From: Akkermansiaceae bacterium
Lineage (GTDB): Bacteria > Verrucomicrobiota > Verrucomicrobiia > Verrucomicrobiales > Akkermansiaceae
Length of the DNA: 64,000 nucleotides
Assembly (NCBI GenBank): GCA_024233115.1
Contig: JACKQB010000003.1
Coordinates: 372,001-436,000 of the forward strand
Direction of reading: 5' to 3'
This document shows positions 27,990-36,465 of the stretch, piece by piece; position 1 is the stretch's first letter; each line of letters begins with the position of its first letter. A model generated the notes under the pieces. It saw only the letters and a list, made by a program, of their open reading frames with translations, was not told the DNA's origin and did no database searches. The position numbers were made by a program, and so were the translations under genes.

Positions 27990-28733
27990 ATGATTGAAAC
28001 CATCAACACGCCGGCACTTGCCTTTGTGGCCGGTGCCATCACCAGCGTCCACTGCGCGGGTATGTGTGGTCCGATCGCCTGTTCTCTGACGGCGTTAAAA
28101 AAAGAGGAATCCAGCCGCTACGGAGCCGCCGTTTTCTATCACGGGGGACGCCTGGTTTCTTACGCCGGCATCGGTGCCATGTTAGGTGCTGTCGGCTCCA
28201 AACCCCTGGAGTTCTTCCACCACTCCTCCATGAGTTTCCTGCCGTGGGTACTGGTCGGTGTCTTTATCGCCATCGCATTGGGGTTGGAGAAAAAAATCCC
28301 CCGTCCTGCATTCCTTGATCGCTGGGCGGCAAGGCTTCGCTTCAAGGCAATGAAGGTATCCGCCTCAAAGGGAGCCCTGGCAATGGGACTGGCCACACCG
28401 CTTCTGCCCTGTGCTCCCCTCTACATCTTTTTTGCCGTATGCCTGGCGACAGGATCTGCCATTCAAGGTGCCGAGTTCGCCCTCTCCTTTGGCCTCGGAA
28501 CCGTCCCCCTCCTGTGGGCAACCCAGTTGGGTATGCAGAAACTCCAGCTGAAGCTCGGCCCCAAATATGTCACTCTGCTGCAGCGTGGTCTGGCTGTGAT
28601 TGCAGCGCTTTTTATCGCCAAACGGCTTCTATTTGACCCCACTCCGCTGCTTTTACCGGAGCCAGCCACACCAGGTGCCGAGCCCACAGAGCAAAGCGCC
28701 CCCCAAGCCAGCCCGGACGGCAAATACGGATGA
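27990..28733 (+). CDS. SafE/TauE-like (UreH/DsbD-type) membrane protein of the cbb3 operon
   Basis: 247 residues with about six hydrophobic helices. The N-terminal VHCAGMCGPIACSL and the central PLLPCAPLYIFFAV segment are the paired Cys motifs of the cytochrome-biogenesis transmembrane/SafE family often found after ccoG and ccoI. Its role in such clusters is thought to be copper or thiol handling during oxidase assembly; this is inference from context. It is the last gene of the run; the Pro-rich C-terminal tail is poorly conserved. Confidence 0.75.
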   Translation: MIETINTPALAFVAGAITSVHCAGMCGPIACSLTALKKEESSRYGAAVFYHGGRLVSYAGIGAMLGAVGSKPLEFFHHSSMSFLPWVLVGVFIAIALGLEKKIPRPAFLDRWAARLRFKAMKVSASKGALAMGLATPLLPCAPLYIFFAVCLATGSAIQGAEFALSFGLGTVPLLWATQLGMQKLQLKLGPKYVTLLQRGLAVIAALFIAKRLLFDPTPLLLPEPATPGAEPTEQSAPQASPDGKYG

Positions 28734-28871
28734 TGCAGCTAACATCGCACTTGCCCTCCGCAGTTGCGGGACGGGGCAAATCCTTATGCAAACCCCGGAG
28801 CGAAGGTTTTTCTTTGCCGGACTGACGCAGCGCGTGCCAGGCCGCGATGAGTGGGAAGTCGTCTGCTGGGT

Positions 28872-29972
28872 TCAGAGCGAGTTTAGATCCCTGACGCTGT
28901 TGCCTTCCATAATTTCGAGGGATAATAGCTTCATGCCCATTGGGCGCAGTCCGCCATCGATCCATTGTTTAAAACATTTTCTCACCGCCGCCTCAGAGTG
29001 CTTCTGCATGTGCGGCTTTGGCCACATCCACTCGGACTGAATATGATGCTCAGTACATAAAACAGAGAGGTCCCGAGGTATTGAAATTTTACTCGCTGTG
29101 CAAAATCCGTAAAGTGACAGTAAGTGAACCGCCTGCACCGGTATGACCGCCGTTGGCTCAAACCGCTTCAGCGAATCACGCCAAAAACGGAACCAGTCAG
29201 TCGGTTCCGAGCTAACAAAATTGGGAATATCCAGAATCACATCACGTCTATCATCATTTGATCCGATAAACCGGTGATATCCAGCGGTAACCGCTTCGTG
29301 GAAATAATTTGCGATCGGTTCCGTGTGGTAGTTCGGGATCATAATCCGACGATGCCCGTGGCGATACAGATAGGAAATGAGCTGATCGATCTGGTGGCAA
29401 AAATCAAACCCATGTGCCGTGGCGTTTTTCATATCCCCCGGCCACAATCCTCCCATGGAATAGGTTGGCAATAGTCTGGCGGCTTCCTCGAGCCATTCAG
29501 AGCGCGGAGCGATCAGCACAATGGCAACGGCCTGGTAGCGTTTGATAAGCTGCTTGAGTTGGTTTTTGGGTTTGCTGTAGCGGTCATAGTTGACCACTTG
29601 AAAAGCCACATGACCACCCCCATCGCTCCACGTGGTTTGCAAAACATTCACGTTGCTGAGGTGGCGGGCGCTAAATTCCTGCTCGGAGCAATGCAGCACC
29701 AGGAGTGTTCCTTGATGCGGATCATTTTTCCTGGGCTGGGGCGATGGACGGATGAGGATATTGCGCTTTTTCCCTACTTCGGCGGGGGCAATGACCTCCT
29801 CCTCCTCCAGGAGCAGCATGCTGGCCATGCAGGTCTTGCGACTCACCCCGTAGTGGTTTGCCAGGCTCCTGCACCCAGGTAGATGATCGCTCCACAGTCC
29901 CTTTTCAATATCATCACGCAGCCTAACGGCAACACGCACAGGTAGGGGTAAAGTGGCTTCGATGGGCTTCAT
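28872..29972 (-). CDS. GntR/LacI-type hybrid transcriptional regulator
   Basis: 366 residues. The N-terminal ~75 residues are a GntR-type winged helix (LPVRVAVRLRDDIEKGLW, then HYGVSRKTCMASMLLLEEE). The rest resembles a LacI-like periplasmic-binding-protein fold (AVAIVLIAPRSEWL, YLYRHGHRRIMIPNY, PTAVIPVQAVHLLSLYG). This combination is common in Verrucomicrobia and Lentisphaerae and usually senses sugars; the ligand is unknown. It is divergent from the PEP-CTERM gene at 30148, whose upstream region holds a candidate inverted repeat. Confidence 0.8.
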   Translation of the reverse strand: MKPIEATLPLPVRVAVRLRDDIEKGLWSDHLPGCRSLANHYGVSRKTCMASMLLLEEEEVIAPAEVGKKRNILIRPSPQPRKNDPHQGTLLVLHCSEQEFSARHLSNVNVLQTTWSDGGGHVAFQVVNYDRYSKPKNQLKQLIKRYQAVAIVLIAPRSEWLEEAARLLPTYSMGGLWPGDMKNATAHGFDFCHQIDQLISYLYRHGHRRIMIPNYHTEPIANYFHEAVTAGYHRFIGSNDDRRDVILDIPNFVSSEPTDWFRFWRDSLKRFEPTAVIPVQAVHLLSLYGFCTASKISIPRDLSVLCTEHHIQSEWMWPKPHMQKHSEAAVRKCFKQWIDGGLRPMGMKLLSLEIMEGNSVRDLNSL

Positions 29973-30052
29973 TTCAGCTGAAGTCTTGGGAGAAAAGTCG
30001 CGAAATGTCGAGCCTAAACCGGACTACTGAGGGGACCGGTGAAACGTGGTAA

Positions 30053-30078
30053 ATCCCCATTGTGCATGCTTGGGGGAT
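30053..30078. promoter_or_regulatory. Candidate operator between the GntR/LacI regulator and a PEP-CTERM gene
   Basis: ATCCCC (30053-30058) and GGGGAT (30073-30078) form an inverted repeat with a GCATGC near the middle. It lies in the shared region of two divergent genes, which is its main support. The arms are short, so chance is possible. Confidence 0.3.
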
Positions 30079-30147
30079 ATCTATTTTGCAGCAGTGCTGG
30101 TTATCAAACGAGCACCCGGGAAAAATAAACCACACAACCAATCAAAC

Positions 30148-30846
30148 ATGATGAAATCTACATTACTATCAGTCGCAGCCAGCACCGCAGTCACTGCATT
30201 TGGCATCCAGGCCAGCACGGCTGCTGTTCTCGCCAGTTATGCAACCGACAACGTATTCCCCATCTTCGCCTCCTCAGGTGAAATACCGGAGTCAAGCGCA
30301 TCTTCACTGTTCACTGACAACATAGACACAGCCCAGATGACCGACCAGGGCAGCTCTATCCAGGTGCGCTCCGACCAGTTCAACGCAGGTGACGCACCCA
30401 CCACCGGGGCAAGTGACCGGCGCTTCTTCTGGATAATCGATGCGGGGGCGGGCAATGAAATAGCGCTCGAAAACGTGCAATGGCGGTTTGGTGCCACGAC
30501 AACCAACCAGTATGTCGAGAGGAACTACAGCATCGTTTACATCGCCACTGACCTGAACTTCACAAACATCATAGCCACTTCAACTGTTCAGACAGTCGGT
30601 GTAGCTGGAAATGGCGGAACTGTTATTAATAATCTCACCTTCACCGAGGACTTGGGAGGCTCGAAATACGAGAAGCTGTATTTCGGTATGGGGGTCAATT
30701 CCTTTGCATCCAATGCGTCCGGGACCAAGTTCCTGGACTTCGAAAGTATCACCGTCAACGGTACCATCTCGGAAGTTCCCGAGCCAAGCTCCACAGCACT
30801 GCTCGGCCTTGGAGGACTGGCCTTGGTGCTGCGCCGTCGTCGCTAG
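30148..30846 (+). CDS. PEP-CTERM sorting domain protein
   Basis: 232 residues from ATG 30148 (MMKSTLLSVAAS, then a stretch ending STAAV, a signal peptide). The frame reaches 30046, but that part is not signal-like. The body is beta-rich and unrecognised. It ends VPEPSSTALLGLGG, a hydrophobic helix and RRRR, so it is the fourth exosortase substrate of the window, but its 3' end and terminator are not close copies of the array at 1-2870. Control by the neighbouring divergent regulator is possible. Confidence 0.8.
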   Translation: MMKSTLLSVAASTAVTAFGIQASTAAVLASYATDNVFPIFASSGEIPESSASSLFTDNIDTAQMTDQGSSIQVRSDQFNAGDAPTTGASDRRFFWIIDAGAGNEIALENVQWRFGATTTNQYVERNYSIVYIATDLNFTNIIATSTVQTVGVAGNGGTVINNLTFTEDLGGSKYEKLYFGMGVNSFASNASGTKFLDFESITVNGTISEVPEPSSTALLGLGGLALVLRRRR

Positions 30847-31261
30847 GTTCATCAACCAGATTCTAACAAAGACCATTGGGGGACTGGTTTGATGGCCGGA
30901 TTCTCCAATGGTCTTTTTGATGCATCAGGCCGGGAACCGTGAATGGTTATTCTCCGTTGCGTCAGGAAATGGTGTGGATTCATTTATCAGGCGGGGTAAT
31001 AACCACATCAAGGGCTTGGTGGACATGGCTGACCAATCTGGAAATTCTCGAAGAAAGCGATGCCTGGCAAAATCGATTCCTGAGAAACGTGTCTTGGCAG
31101 CATGGTCATCAGTCCTCGGGCCATAGCAGATTCCGCACATTCTATAGCAGGGAATGAATAGCCGTATCAGGTAATCCTGTCACTATTGCCGTGATTATTC
31201 GCTTGCTCATCCATCTAATATGACCGTGTGAGCCGGTCACCATAACCATCAGACAAACTCT
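30847..31261. other. 415-bp intergenic region, no convincing gene
   Basis: Begins with the terminator at 30868. After that, short frames exist on both strands (for example 30939-31157 with Trp-rich and Arg-rich text), but none has a start context, hydrophobic segment or composition that I can defend. No repeat or RNA structure was recognised. Confidence 0.5.
30868..30918 (+). terminator. Rho-independent terminator after the fourth PEP-CTERM gene
   Basis: A 12-bp stem AAAGACCATTGG (30868-30879) / CCAATGGTCTTT (30905-30916) with a 25-nt loop and T-run. Confidence 0.8.
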
Positions 31262-32218
31262 ATGAAAAAAAACCTAATCGCCACCACCGTGTGTGCAGCC
31301 GCCGTTACCTCATCCGTCCTCGCAGGCCCAGCTCCTGTTGATTCAGAAAAGACGATCATCGATCCACCTGCCGCTGGGTTTGACGCTGCGCGCCGTCCTA
31401 TTTCCAACCCGACACTCTTTGATCTGGCCATCCCACGTACCAACGTGCACCCGATCTACATGTATCAGACGATGCCTTCAAGAATAGCACTGGCTGGTGG
31501 TGGCACACTGCCTCTTGGCGGTGACTTCAGCGTTTACGCGCTTCAGTTTGAATATGCTCTCAACGACCGTTTCTCCATCATTGCAACCAAGGATGGCTAT
31601 ATCGATTTCAATCCTGACAACACCCTCAACGAGGACGATGGTTTCGCCGACCTCGCTGCCGGTGTGAAGTATGCGTTTATCCTCGACCCTGTGCAGCAAC
31701 TCGCCGTGAGCGGCTCCCTGGTTGTAGAAACCTATTCCGGTGACAGCTCCGTCTGGCAAGGCAACGGCGAGGGTGCCGTCAACCTCAGCGTCGCAGCACT
31801 CAAACTGGCCAATCAATGGCAGTTTGCCGGTGCGCTCGGTGTACACCTCCCCTTCGATGAAGACGAGGAGTCCGTCACAGGCTTCATGAGTGCCCACGTT
31901 GGTTACAACATCACCGACCGCCTGTATGCACTGGCTGAAGTGAACTGGCACCATGTCATTTCCGAAGGTAATGGCACCGCAACATTCGGTCCCCAGCTTG
32001 GCAGCACCGTCCCGACGATAGCTGGCTTCGAAGGTGGCGATCTGATCAACCTCGGAACCGCCAACCCTGTGAAAGACATCGTCACAGCAGCCATTGGCGT
32101 CCGCTACAGACTTTGCGACAGCGCTGACCTCGGCCTTGCCTACGAGATTCCTCTGACTGACGAAGAGGAAAACCTCATGGAAAGCCGTATTACGGTCGAT
32201 CTGGTCGTTACCTTCTGA
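31262..32218 (+). CDS. Outer-membrane beta-barrel protein
   Basis: 318 residues with a signal peptide (MKKNLIATTVCAAAVTSSVL, cleavage near AG). The mature chain alternates polar and hydrophobic residues, with recurring strands such as YALQFEYALND, AAGVKYAFIL, GFMSAHVGYNITDRLYALAEV and TAAIGVRYRLCDSADLGLAYE. It ends SRITVDLVVTF with the C-terminal aromatic residue typical of outer-membrane barrels. A channel or structural barrel; substrate unknown. A terminator follows. Confidence 0.75.
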   Translation: MKKNLIATTVCAAAVTSSVLAGPAPVDSEKTIIDPPAAGFDAARRPISNPTLFDLAIPRTNVHPIYMYQTMPSRIALAGGGTLPLGGDFSVYALQFEYALNDRFSIIATKDGYIDFNPDNTLNEDDGFADLAAGVKYAFILDPVQQLAVSGSLVVETYSGDSSVWQGNGEGAVNLSVAALKLANQWQFAGALGVHLPFDEDEESVTGFMSAHVGYNITDRLYALAEVNWHHVISEGNGTATFGPQLGSTVPTIAGFEGGDLINLGTANPVKDIVTAAIGVRYRLCDSADLGLAYEIPLTDEEENLMESRITVDLVVTF

Positions 32219-32247
32219 TTCCCTTCTGATTAATTATTGGGGTTGTT

Positions 32248-32286
32248 TCGGGAGTGCTTGGCTAGGCCAGGCACTCCCGATTTTTT
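32248..32286 (+). terminator. Rho-independent terminator after the barrel gene
   Basis: TCGGGAGTGC (32248-32257) pairs with GCACTCCCGA (32271-32280), with an extra TGGC/GCCA inner pairing, then TTTTTT. Confidence 0.85.
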
Positions 32287-32322
32287 CTTCCCATCCCCCC
32301 GCATCACGACTAGCACTTCCCC

Positions 32323-34728
32323 GTGGCCGAACAACCTGACAATTGCATTCACTGCGGAACCCCCTTGGAGCCATCGCAGAGAGAATCCGGATTCTGCTGC
32401 ACCGGTTGTGAATTTGTCCACCAACTCATCCACGACGAGGGGCTGGAACAATTCTACGACCTGAAAGGCGGTGAAAACTCGGCTCCGTTACGGGACCAGC
32501 CGTTTCAGCAATACGATTTCACCTGGCTTGAGGAAACGGTCCTCAGCTATGAACAAGAGACACCGGACTCCCTCACCACCGAGTTTGAGGGCAGCCTCCA
32601 GGGGATCTCGTGTATTGGTTGCGTCTGGCTGGTTGAAAAACTGTTTCTGCGCCACCACGGCGCGGTCCGCTGCGATATCATCCCCACCACAGGCAGCATC
32701 CACCTCACCTGGTCGCGTGGTGAACTCGACATCCTCGAATTTGCCCATGAGTTACAAAAATTCGGCTATCTGCTAGGCTCGGCCAGAGCCGGCAGTAAAC
32801 ACTCGGGGGAATTCCGCCAACTCGGCGCCCGGCTCGGCATCTGTGGTGCGTTTGCCATGAACGCAATGGCATTCTCGCTGCCGCGCTACCTCGACATGCC
32901 GGATGACTTCGCCTTTGCCGGTATCTTTGATCTGATCACCTTCCTGTCGGCCACCCTCGCCATGCTGGTAGGTGGCTCGTGGTTCATCAAGAGAGCCTAT
33001 TACGGCATCCGCACTGGTGTGCTGCACATGGACACCCCGATCGCACTCGGCGTGTCACTGGCCTACCTCGGCTCGCTCGCAGGCTGGATGTGGCGCTATG
33101 AGGAATTGAAGTACTTTGACTTTGTCGCCATTTTTATTTTCCTGATGTTAGGTGGCCGGTGGCTGCAAACGGCCGCTGTGGAACGCAATCGCAACCGGCT
33201 GCTAGAGCAGACACCCGTGCCGCGGAACGTCAAAAATGCCGATACCGGCGAGACCGTGGACATCGATGCCATCCAGTCCGGCGACCAGTATATTCTCCCA
33301 GCCGGTCAAACCGCGCCCGTTTCCTCGGTGATGGCCGGGGGCAGTGCCGATTTCTCCCTCGAATGGATCAATGGCGAGCCCGACCCGGTCCACCGCAGCA
33401 CCGGCATGCCCGTTCCCGCGGGAGCCATTAACCTGAGCAACCACCAAGACGGACATCCGACGGTGCTCACCGCTGAAGAGGACTGGAAGGACTCCCTGCT
33501 CGCCAAACTCATCAAGGCCAGCGAGCTGGTCACCCGTTCGCCGCTGATGGAAAAAGTCCTACGCTACTACCTGACGGCTGTGTTTGTGATCGGAATCGGC
33601 GGTGGCCTGACTTGGCTACTCATGGGCAGGCCGGTAGCAGCGGCGTTGCAGGTCACCATTTCAGTTTTTGTCATCTCATGCCCGTGTGCCTTGGGAGTCG
33701 CCCTACCTCTCGCCGACGAACTGGCATCGGGACGCATGCGCACCCTGGGGGTGTTTATCCGCAAAGCTGCGTTCTGGAGTCGGCTGCGATTGATCAGAAC
33801 CATATTTTTCGACAAAACAGGCACCCTGACGATGGATCTGCCCGAGTTGACCAATGCCGTCGAGTTAGAGAAACTTGATGATCAGACCACCACCCGCCTT
33901 GTGCTGCTGTGTTCCGGGTCGCGTCACCCCCTGTCCCGCTCGGTGATGCGCGCTCTGGGGCTGCGTGGGCAGACTTTGTTAGCTCAAGCAGCGAAGACCA
34001 AGCCCCCACGGCCTGAGGACATCCCCGGACTCGGCACCCGGATGACCGACCAGCAAGGCTCGCTCTGGTCGTTGGGAAAATGTGGCTGGGACGGCAGCTC
34101 AACGGATATGGTGGACGCCACCCGCCCAGGCTGCGAACTCCGCCACAAGGGCGGGCTGGTCATCTATTTCCAGTTCCAGGAGGCCCTTCGTCCCGAGGCA
34201 GCCAAGACCCTGCAAAGGCTGGCTCAACTCAACCCGCATATTTTAAGTGGCGACCACAACGAACGTGTCGACCAGATCGCGGCCATACTCAAAATCAATC
34301 CTGACAACGTGCACGCAGGCCTCAGTCCTGATGACAAGGCTGATCTCGTGGCCAGGATCGACCCTGGTCATAGTCTGTTTCTCGGTGACGGTGCCAATGA
34401 CTCGCTGGCCTTCGATACCGCCGCGATGACCGGTGCCGTGGCGGGGCGCGGCCTGCTCGAAGCCAAGGCCGACTTCTATTTCCTGTCAAGTGGCCTGCAT
34501 TTCCTCCCCGCCATGTTCCGCTTGGCCGACAAACACGCCCAGGCCGTAAGGACGGTATTTACCTTCAGCATCAGCTACAATCTGATCGCCGTAGCCGTGT
34601 GCCTGGCCGGGCTGATGAACCCGCTGCTCGCCGCCATCCTTATGCCTTTGAGCTCCATCATCTCGCTGGCCCTCGTCGGTATGACACTGCCGGTAAACAA
34701 TCGTTCCAACGAACTCATTGCCAAATAA
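32323..34728 (+). CDS. ccoI: Heavy-metal translocating P-type ATPase (CcoI/FixI-like)
   Basis: 801 residues from a GTG start. The N-terminus has a Cys-rich metal-binding module (CIHC at 8-11, FCCTGC near 24-29), then an HMA-like segment with ISCIGCVWLVEK. Membrane helices follow, with the CPC motif in VISCPCALGVALPLADELA, the phosphorylation site FFDKTGTLTMD and GDGANDSLAF. CcoI exports copper to the periplasmic side for assembly of the cbb3 oxidase. It lies 3.6 kb beyond the cco operon, separated by a regulator, a PEP-CTERM gene and the barrel protein, so the cbb3 machinery is split. The next gene starts 28 bp downstream. Confidence 0.9.
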   Translation: MAEQPDNCIHCGTPLEPSQRESGFCCTGCEFVHQLIHDEGLEQFYDLKGGENSAPLRDQPFQQYDFTWLEETVLSYEQETPDSLTTEFEGSLQGISCIGCVWLVEKLFLRHHGAVRCDIIPTTGSIHLTWSRGELDILEFAHELQKFGYLLGSARAGSKHSGEFRQLGARLGICGAFAMNAMAFSLPRYLDMPDDFAFAGIFDLITFLSATLAMLVGGSWFIKRAYYGIRTGVLHMDTPIALGVSLAYLGSLAGWMWRYEELKYFDFVAIFIFLMLGGRWLQTAAVERNRNRLLEQTPVPRNVKNADTGETVDIDAIQSGDQYILPAGQTAPVSSVMAGGSADFSLEWINGEPDPVHRSTGMPVPAGAINLSNHQDGHPTVLTAEEDWKDSLLAKLIKASELVTRSPLMEKVLRYYLTAVFVIGIGGGLTWLLMGRPVAAALQVTISVFVISCPCALGVALPLADELASGRMRTLGVFIRKAAFWSRLRLIRTIFFDKTGTLTMDLPELTNAVELEKLDDQTTTRLVLLCSGSRHPLSRSVMRALGLRGQTLLAQAAKTKPPRPEDIPGLGTRMTDQQGSLWSLGKCGWDGSSTDMVDATRPGCELRHKGGLVIYFQFQEALRPEAAKTLQRLAQLNPHILSGDHNERVDQIAAILKINPDNVHAGLSPDDKADLVARIDPGHSLFLGDGANDSLAFDTAAMTGAVAGRGLLEAKADFYFLSSGLHFLPAMFRLADKHAQAVRTVFTFSISYNLIAVAVCLAGLMNPLLAAILMPLSSIISLALVGMTLPVNNRSNELIAK

Positions 34729-34756
34729 GTTCCCGTACGTTACAATCCGCGTAACA

Positions 34757-35695
34757 ATGAGCGGAGAAAGAATCCACCACCTATCTGAAGCGATATTCCA
34801 TCGACTCATCGAGAGCAAGTCATTCAGCGAGTATGAGGTCGCTTTCAGGTCGGCGACAGGCCTACCGATGCGTCTCGTTGAGGCTAACCCCAACTCCTGG
34901 GACCTCAAGGAACGCCGGAAAAACCAAAGCGGTTTCTGCGAAGCCCTCAACACCTGCGATAGCGCCTGTGAAGCCTGTATCAAGGTCAACCGCGACCTTA
35001 TGCACAAATCGGCGATCAAGGGGCCGACATCCTGTAACTGCTTTGCAGGCCTCAGCGCGACCTCCATCCCGGTGTATGCCGGAACGATGGTTGTCGGATA
35101 CCTGAAAACCGGCCAGGTTTTCCAGAAAACCCCGTCTCAAGAAAACTTCGATGCCGCCATGGCCGATCTCAATGACAGACATTTTACGGCCAAACAGATT
35201 GAAATGCTCAAAAAAGCCTACTTCGAAACCACCGTTGTTAGCCCCGAGCGCTACCAGAGCATGGTCACCCTGCTCGACCACTTCGCCCGTGAACTTTCGG
35301 CGCAAGCCGAGAAACTCGCCATTGCCGCAAATGAAGAAGAGCCTGAATCCATCAGTCGTGCCCGTGAGTACATCCACTCGCAGCTCGATGAATCGATCAG
35401 TCTTCCTCAAGCCGCACGAGTCGCGGGTATGAGCGAGTCACATTTCTGCCGCCAGTTCAAGCTGGCCACGGGTATGACGCTCACCGAATACGTTAATTAC
35501 GCGCGTATCCTCTGGGCCAAGAAGGAGCTGCTCAAGCCCAACGCCCGGATTTCCGAGGTCGCGTTTATGGTTGGCTTCCAGTCGCTTTCCCAGTTTAACC
35601 GCTGCTTCGCCAAATTCCACGGCGGCTCGCCCAGTCAGTATCGTGACGAGGTCGCGGCACTGCCAGCTGCCAAAGTCGCCAAGGTTGCCAGCTAA
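34757..35695 (+). CDS. AraC-family regulator with PocR-type sensory domain
   Basis: About 312 residues from ATG 34757 (a TTG at 34718 would overlap the ATPase gene). The N-terminal ~150 residues are PocR-like: TGLPMRLVEANPNSWD, CDSACEACIKVN and SCNCFAGLSATSIPVYAGTMVVGYL, with a Cys cluster. The C-terminal ~100 residues carry two AraC helix-turn-helix units (QAARVAGMSESHFCRQFK and ISEVAFMVGFQSLSQFNRCF). In Verrucomicrobia and Firmicutes, PocR domains bind small organic ligands. The gene is 28 bp after ccoI, but regulation of it is not shown. A terminator follows. Confidence 0.85.
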   Translation: MSGERIHHLSEAIFHRLIESKSFSEYEVAFRSATGLPMRLVEANPNSWDLKERRKNQSGFCEALNTCDSACEACIKVNRDLMHKSAIKGPTSCNCFAGLSATSIPVYAGTMVVGYLKTGQVFQKTPSQENFDAAMADLNDRHFTAKQIEMLKKAYFETTVVSPERYQSMVTLLDHFARELSAQAEKLAIAANEEEPESISRAREYIHSQLDESISLPQAARVAGMSESHFCRQFKLATGMTLTEYVNYARILWAKKELLKPNARISEVAFMVGFQSLSQFNRCFAKFHGGSPSQYRDEVAALPAAKVAKVAS

Positions 35696-35731
35696 GAACA
35701 AGACCCGTATTTTCAATCCAGGCTTTACATC

Positions 35732-35766
35732 AAAAAGCGGAACGGTTGCCCGTTCCGCTTTTTTTA
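35732..35766. terminator. Strong hairpin terminator, possibly bidirectional
   Basis: AAAAAGCGGAACGG (35732-35745) pairs with CCGTTCCGCTTTTT (35750-35763), loop TTGC, T-run on the + strand and A-run on the other, between convergent genes (35695 + and 35791 -). Confidence 0.9.
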
Positions 35767-35790
35767 TGGTGGCAATAGAATATCTCCGCT

Positions 35791-36231
35791 TTACTTGGCC
35801 AGCTCAGCGAGCTTGGCGCGGGTGACGGGCTCTTTTACATCTGCCCACTTGGCGCGGTATTTGGCAGCATCTTCCTTGGTTACGGCAGCGGCGGTGTTTC
35901 CGAGCGAGGTGCGCACGTAAGTCATGACATCCGCAAGTTTTTGATCGTCATAAACAGCTTCAAGGGGGGCCATGATACCAATGTAATCGGTACCTTCTTT
36001 TTTAATCCCCTTGAGGATCACCAAAGCGAGTACGGAAGGATCACCTGTGGCGATCTTGGAACCAACCAGTGGAGGTGCCATTTTTTTGTCGCCAACCGGC
36101 AGACCTGTTCCGTCGGGATTGTGGCAGGCACTGCAAGTGGTGTAAGCTGCTTTTTGCGCGGCTTCATCGGCATGGGCAACCATCGTTGCGAATCCGACAA
36201 GCATGGGGGTCAGGAGTAATTTTTTAATCAT
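35791..36231 (-). CDS. Small class I cytochrome c
   Basis: About 146 residues from the ATG at 36231 (MIKKLLLTPMLVGFATMVAHA, a signal peptide); the frame reaches 36342 with no signal character. The heme site CSACH is at 33-37, and PLVGSKIATGDP and the Met in GIMAPLEAVYDD are probable distal features. It is a periplasmic electron carrier. Possible donor to the cbb3 oxidase in this window (inference), but no direct link is seen. It is divergent from gatB. Confidence 0.85.
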   Translation of the reverse strand: MIKKLLLTPMLVGFATMVAHADEAAQKAAYTTCSACHNPDGTGLPVGDKKMAPPLVGSKIATGDPSVLALVILKGIKKEGTDYIGIMAPLEAVYDDQKLADVMTYVRTSLGNTAAAVTKEDAAKYRAKWADVKEPVTRAKLAELAK

Positions 36232-36465
36232 AATGTGATATGTTGGAGTGATTGGATGCGGCCGCCAGCACAAATACCGGGGTGCCCGGCAACTATTACA
36301 TAAGTTTTCGGGATTTCCAGTGCTTTCCTCCGGTGGTGACATATTTTCGGATGTTTGGCCAGGCCGACCAACAAATCCATCAAATGTGCCACAATCGGGC
36401 GTTGAACTTGCCCCCGTATTCGGCTTAGTTCCTCTCGCGACTCATAATACGCGTTTCCCGTTATC

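Noticed and set aside
30939..31157. Trp/Arg-rich frame after the fourth PEP-CTERM gene
   Set aside because: No start context, no family and overlapping frames on both strands; kept as intergenic.
34718..34756. TTG start for the PocR-AraC gene
   Set aside because: Would overlap ccoI; ATG 34757 gives a complete domain.
36232..36465. Promoter for gatB (TTGAAC near 36401)
   Set aside because: No matching -10 at 16-18 bp; not strong enough to list.
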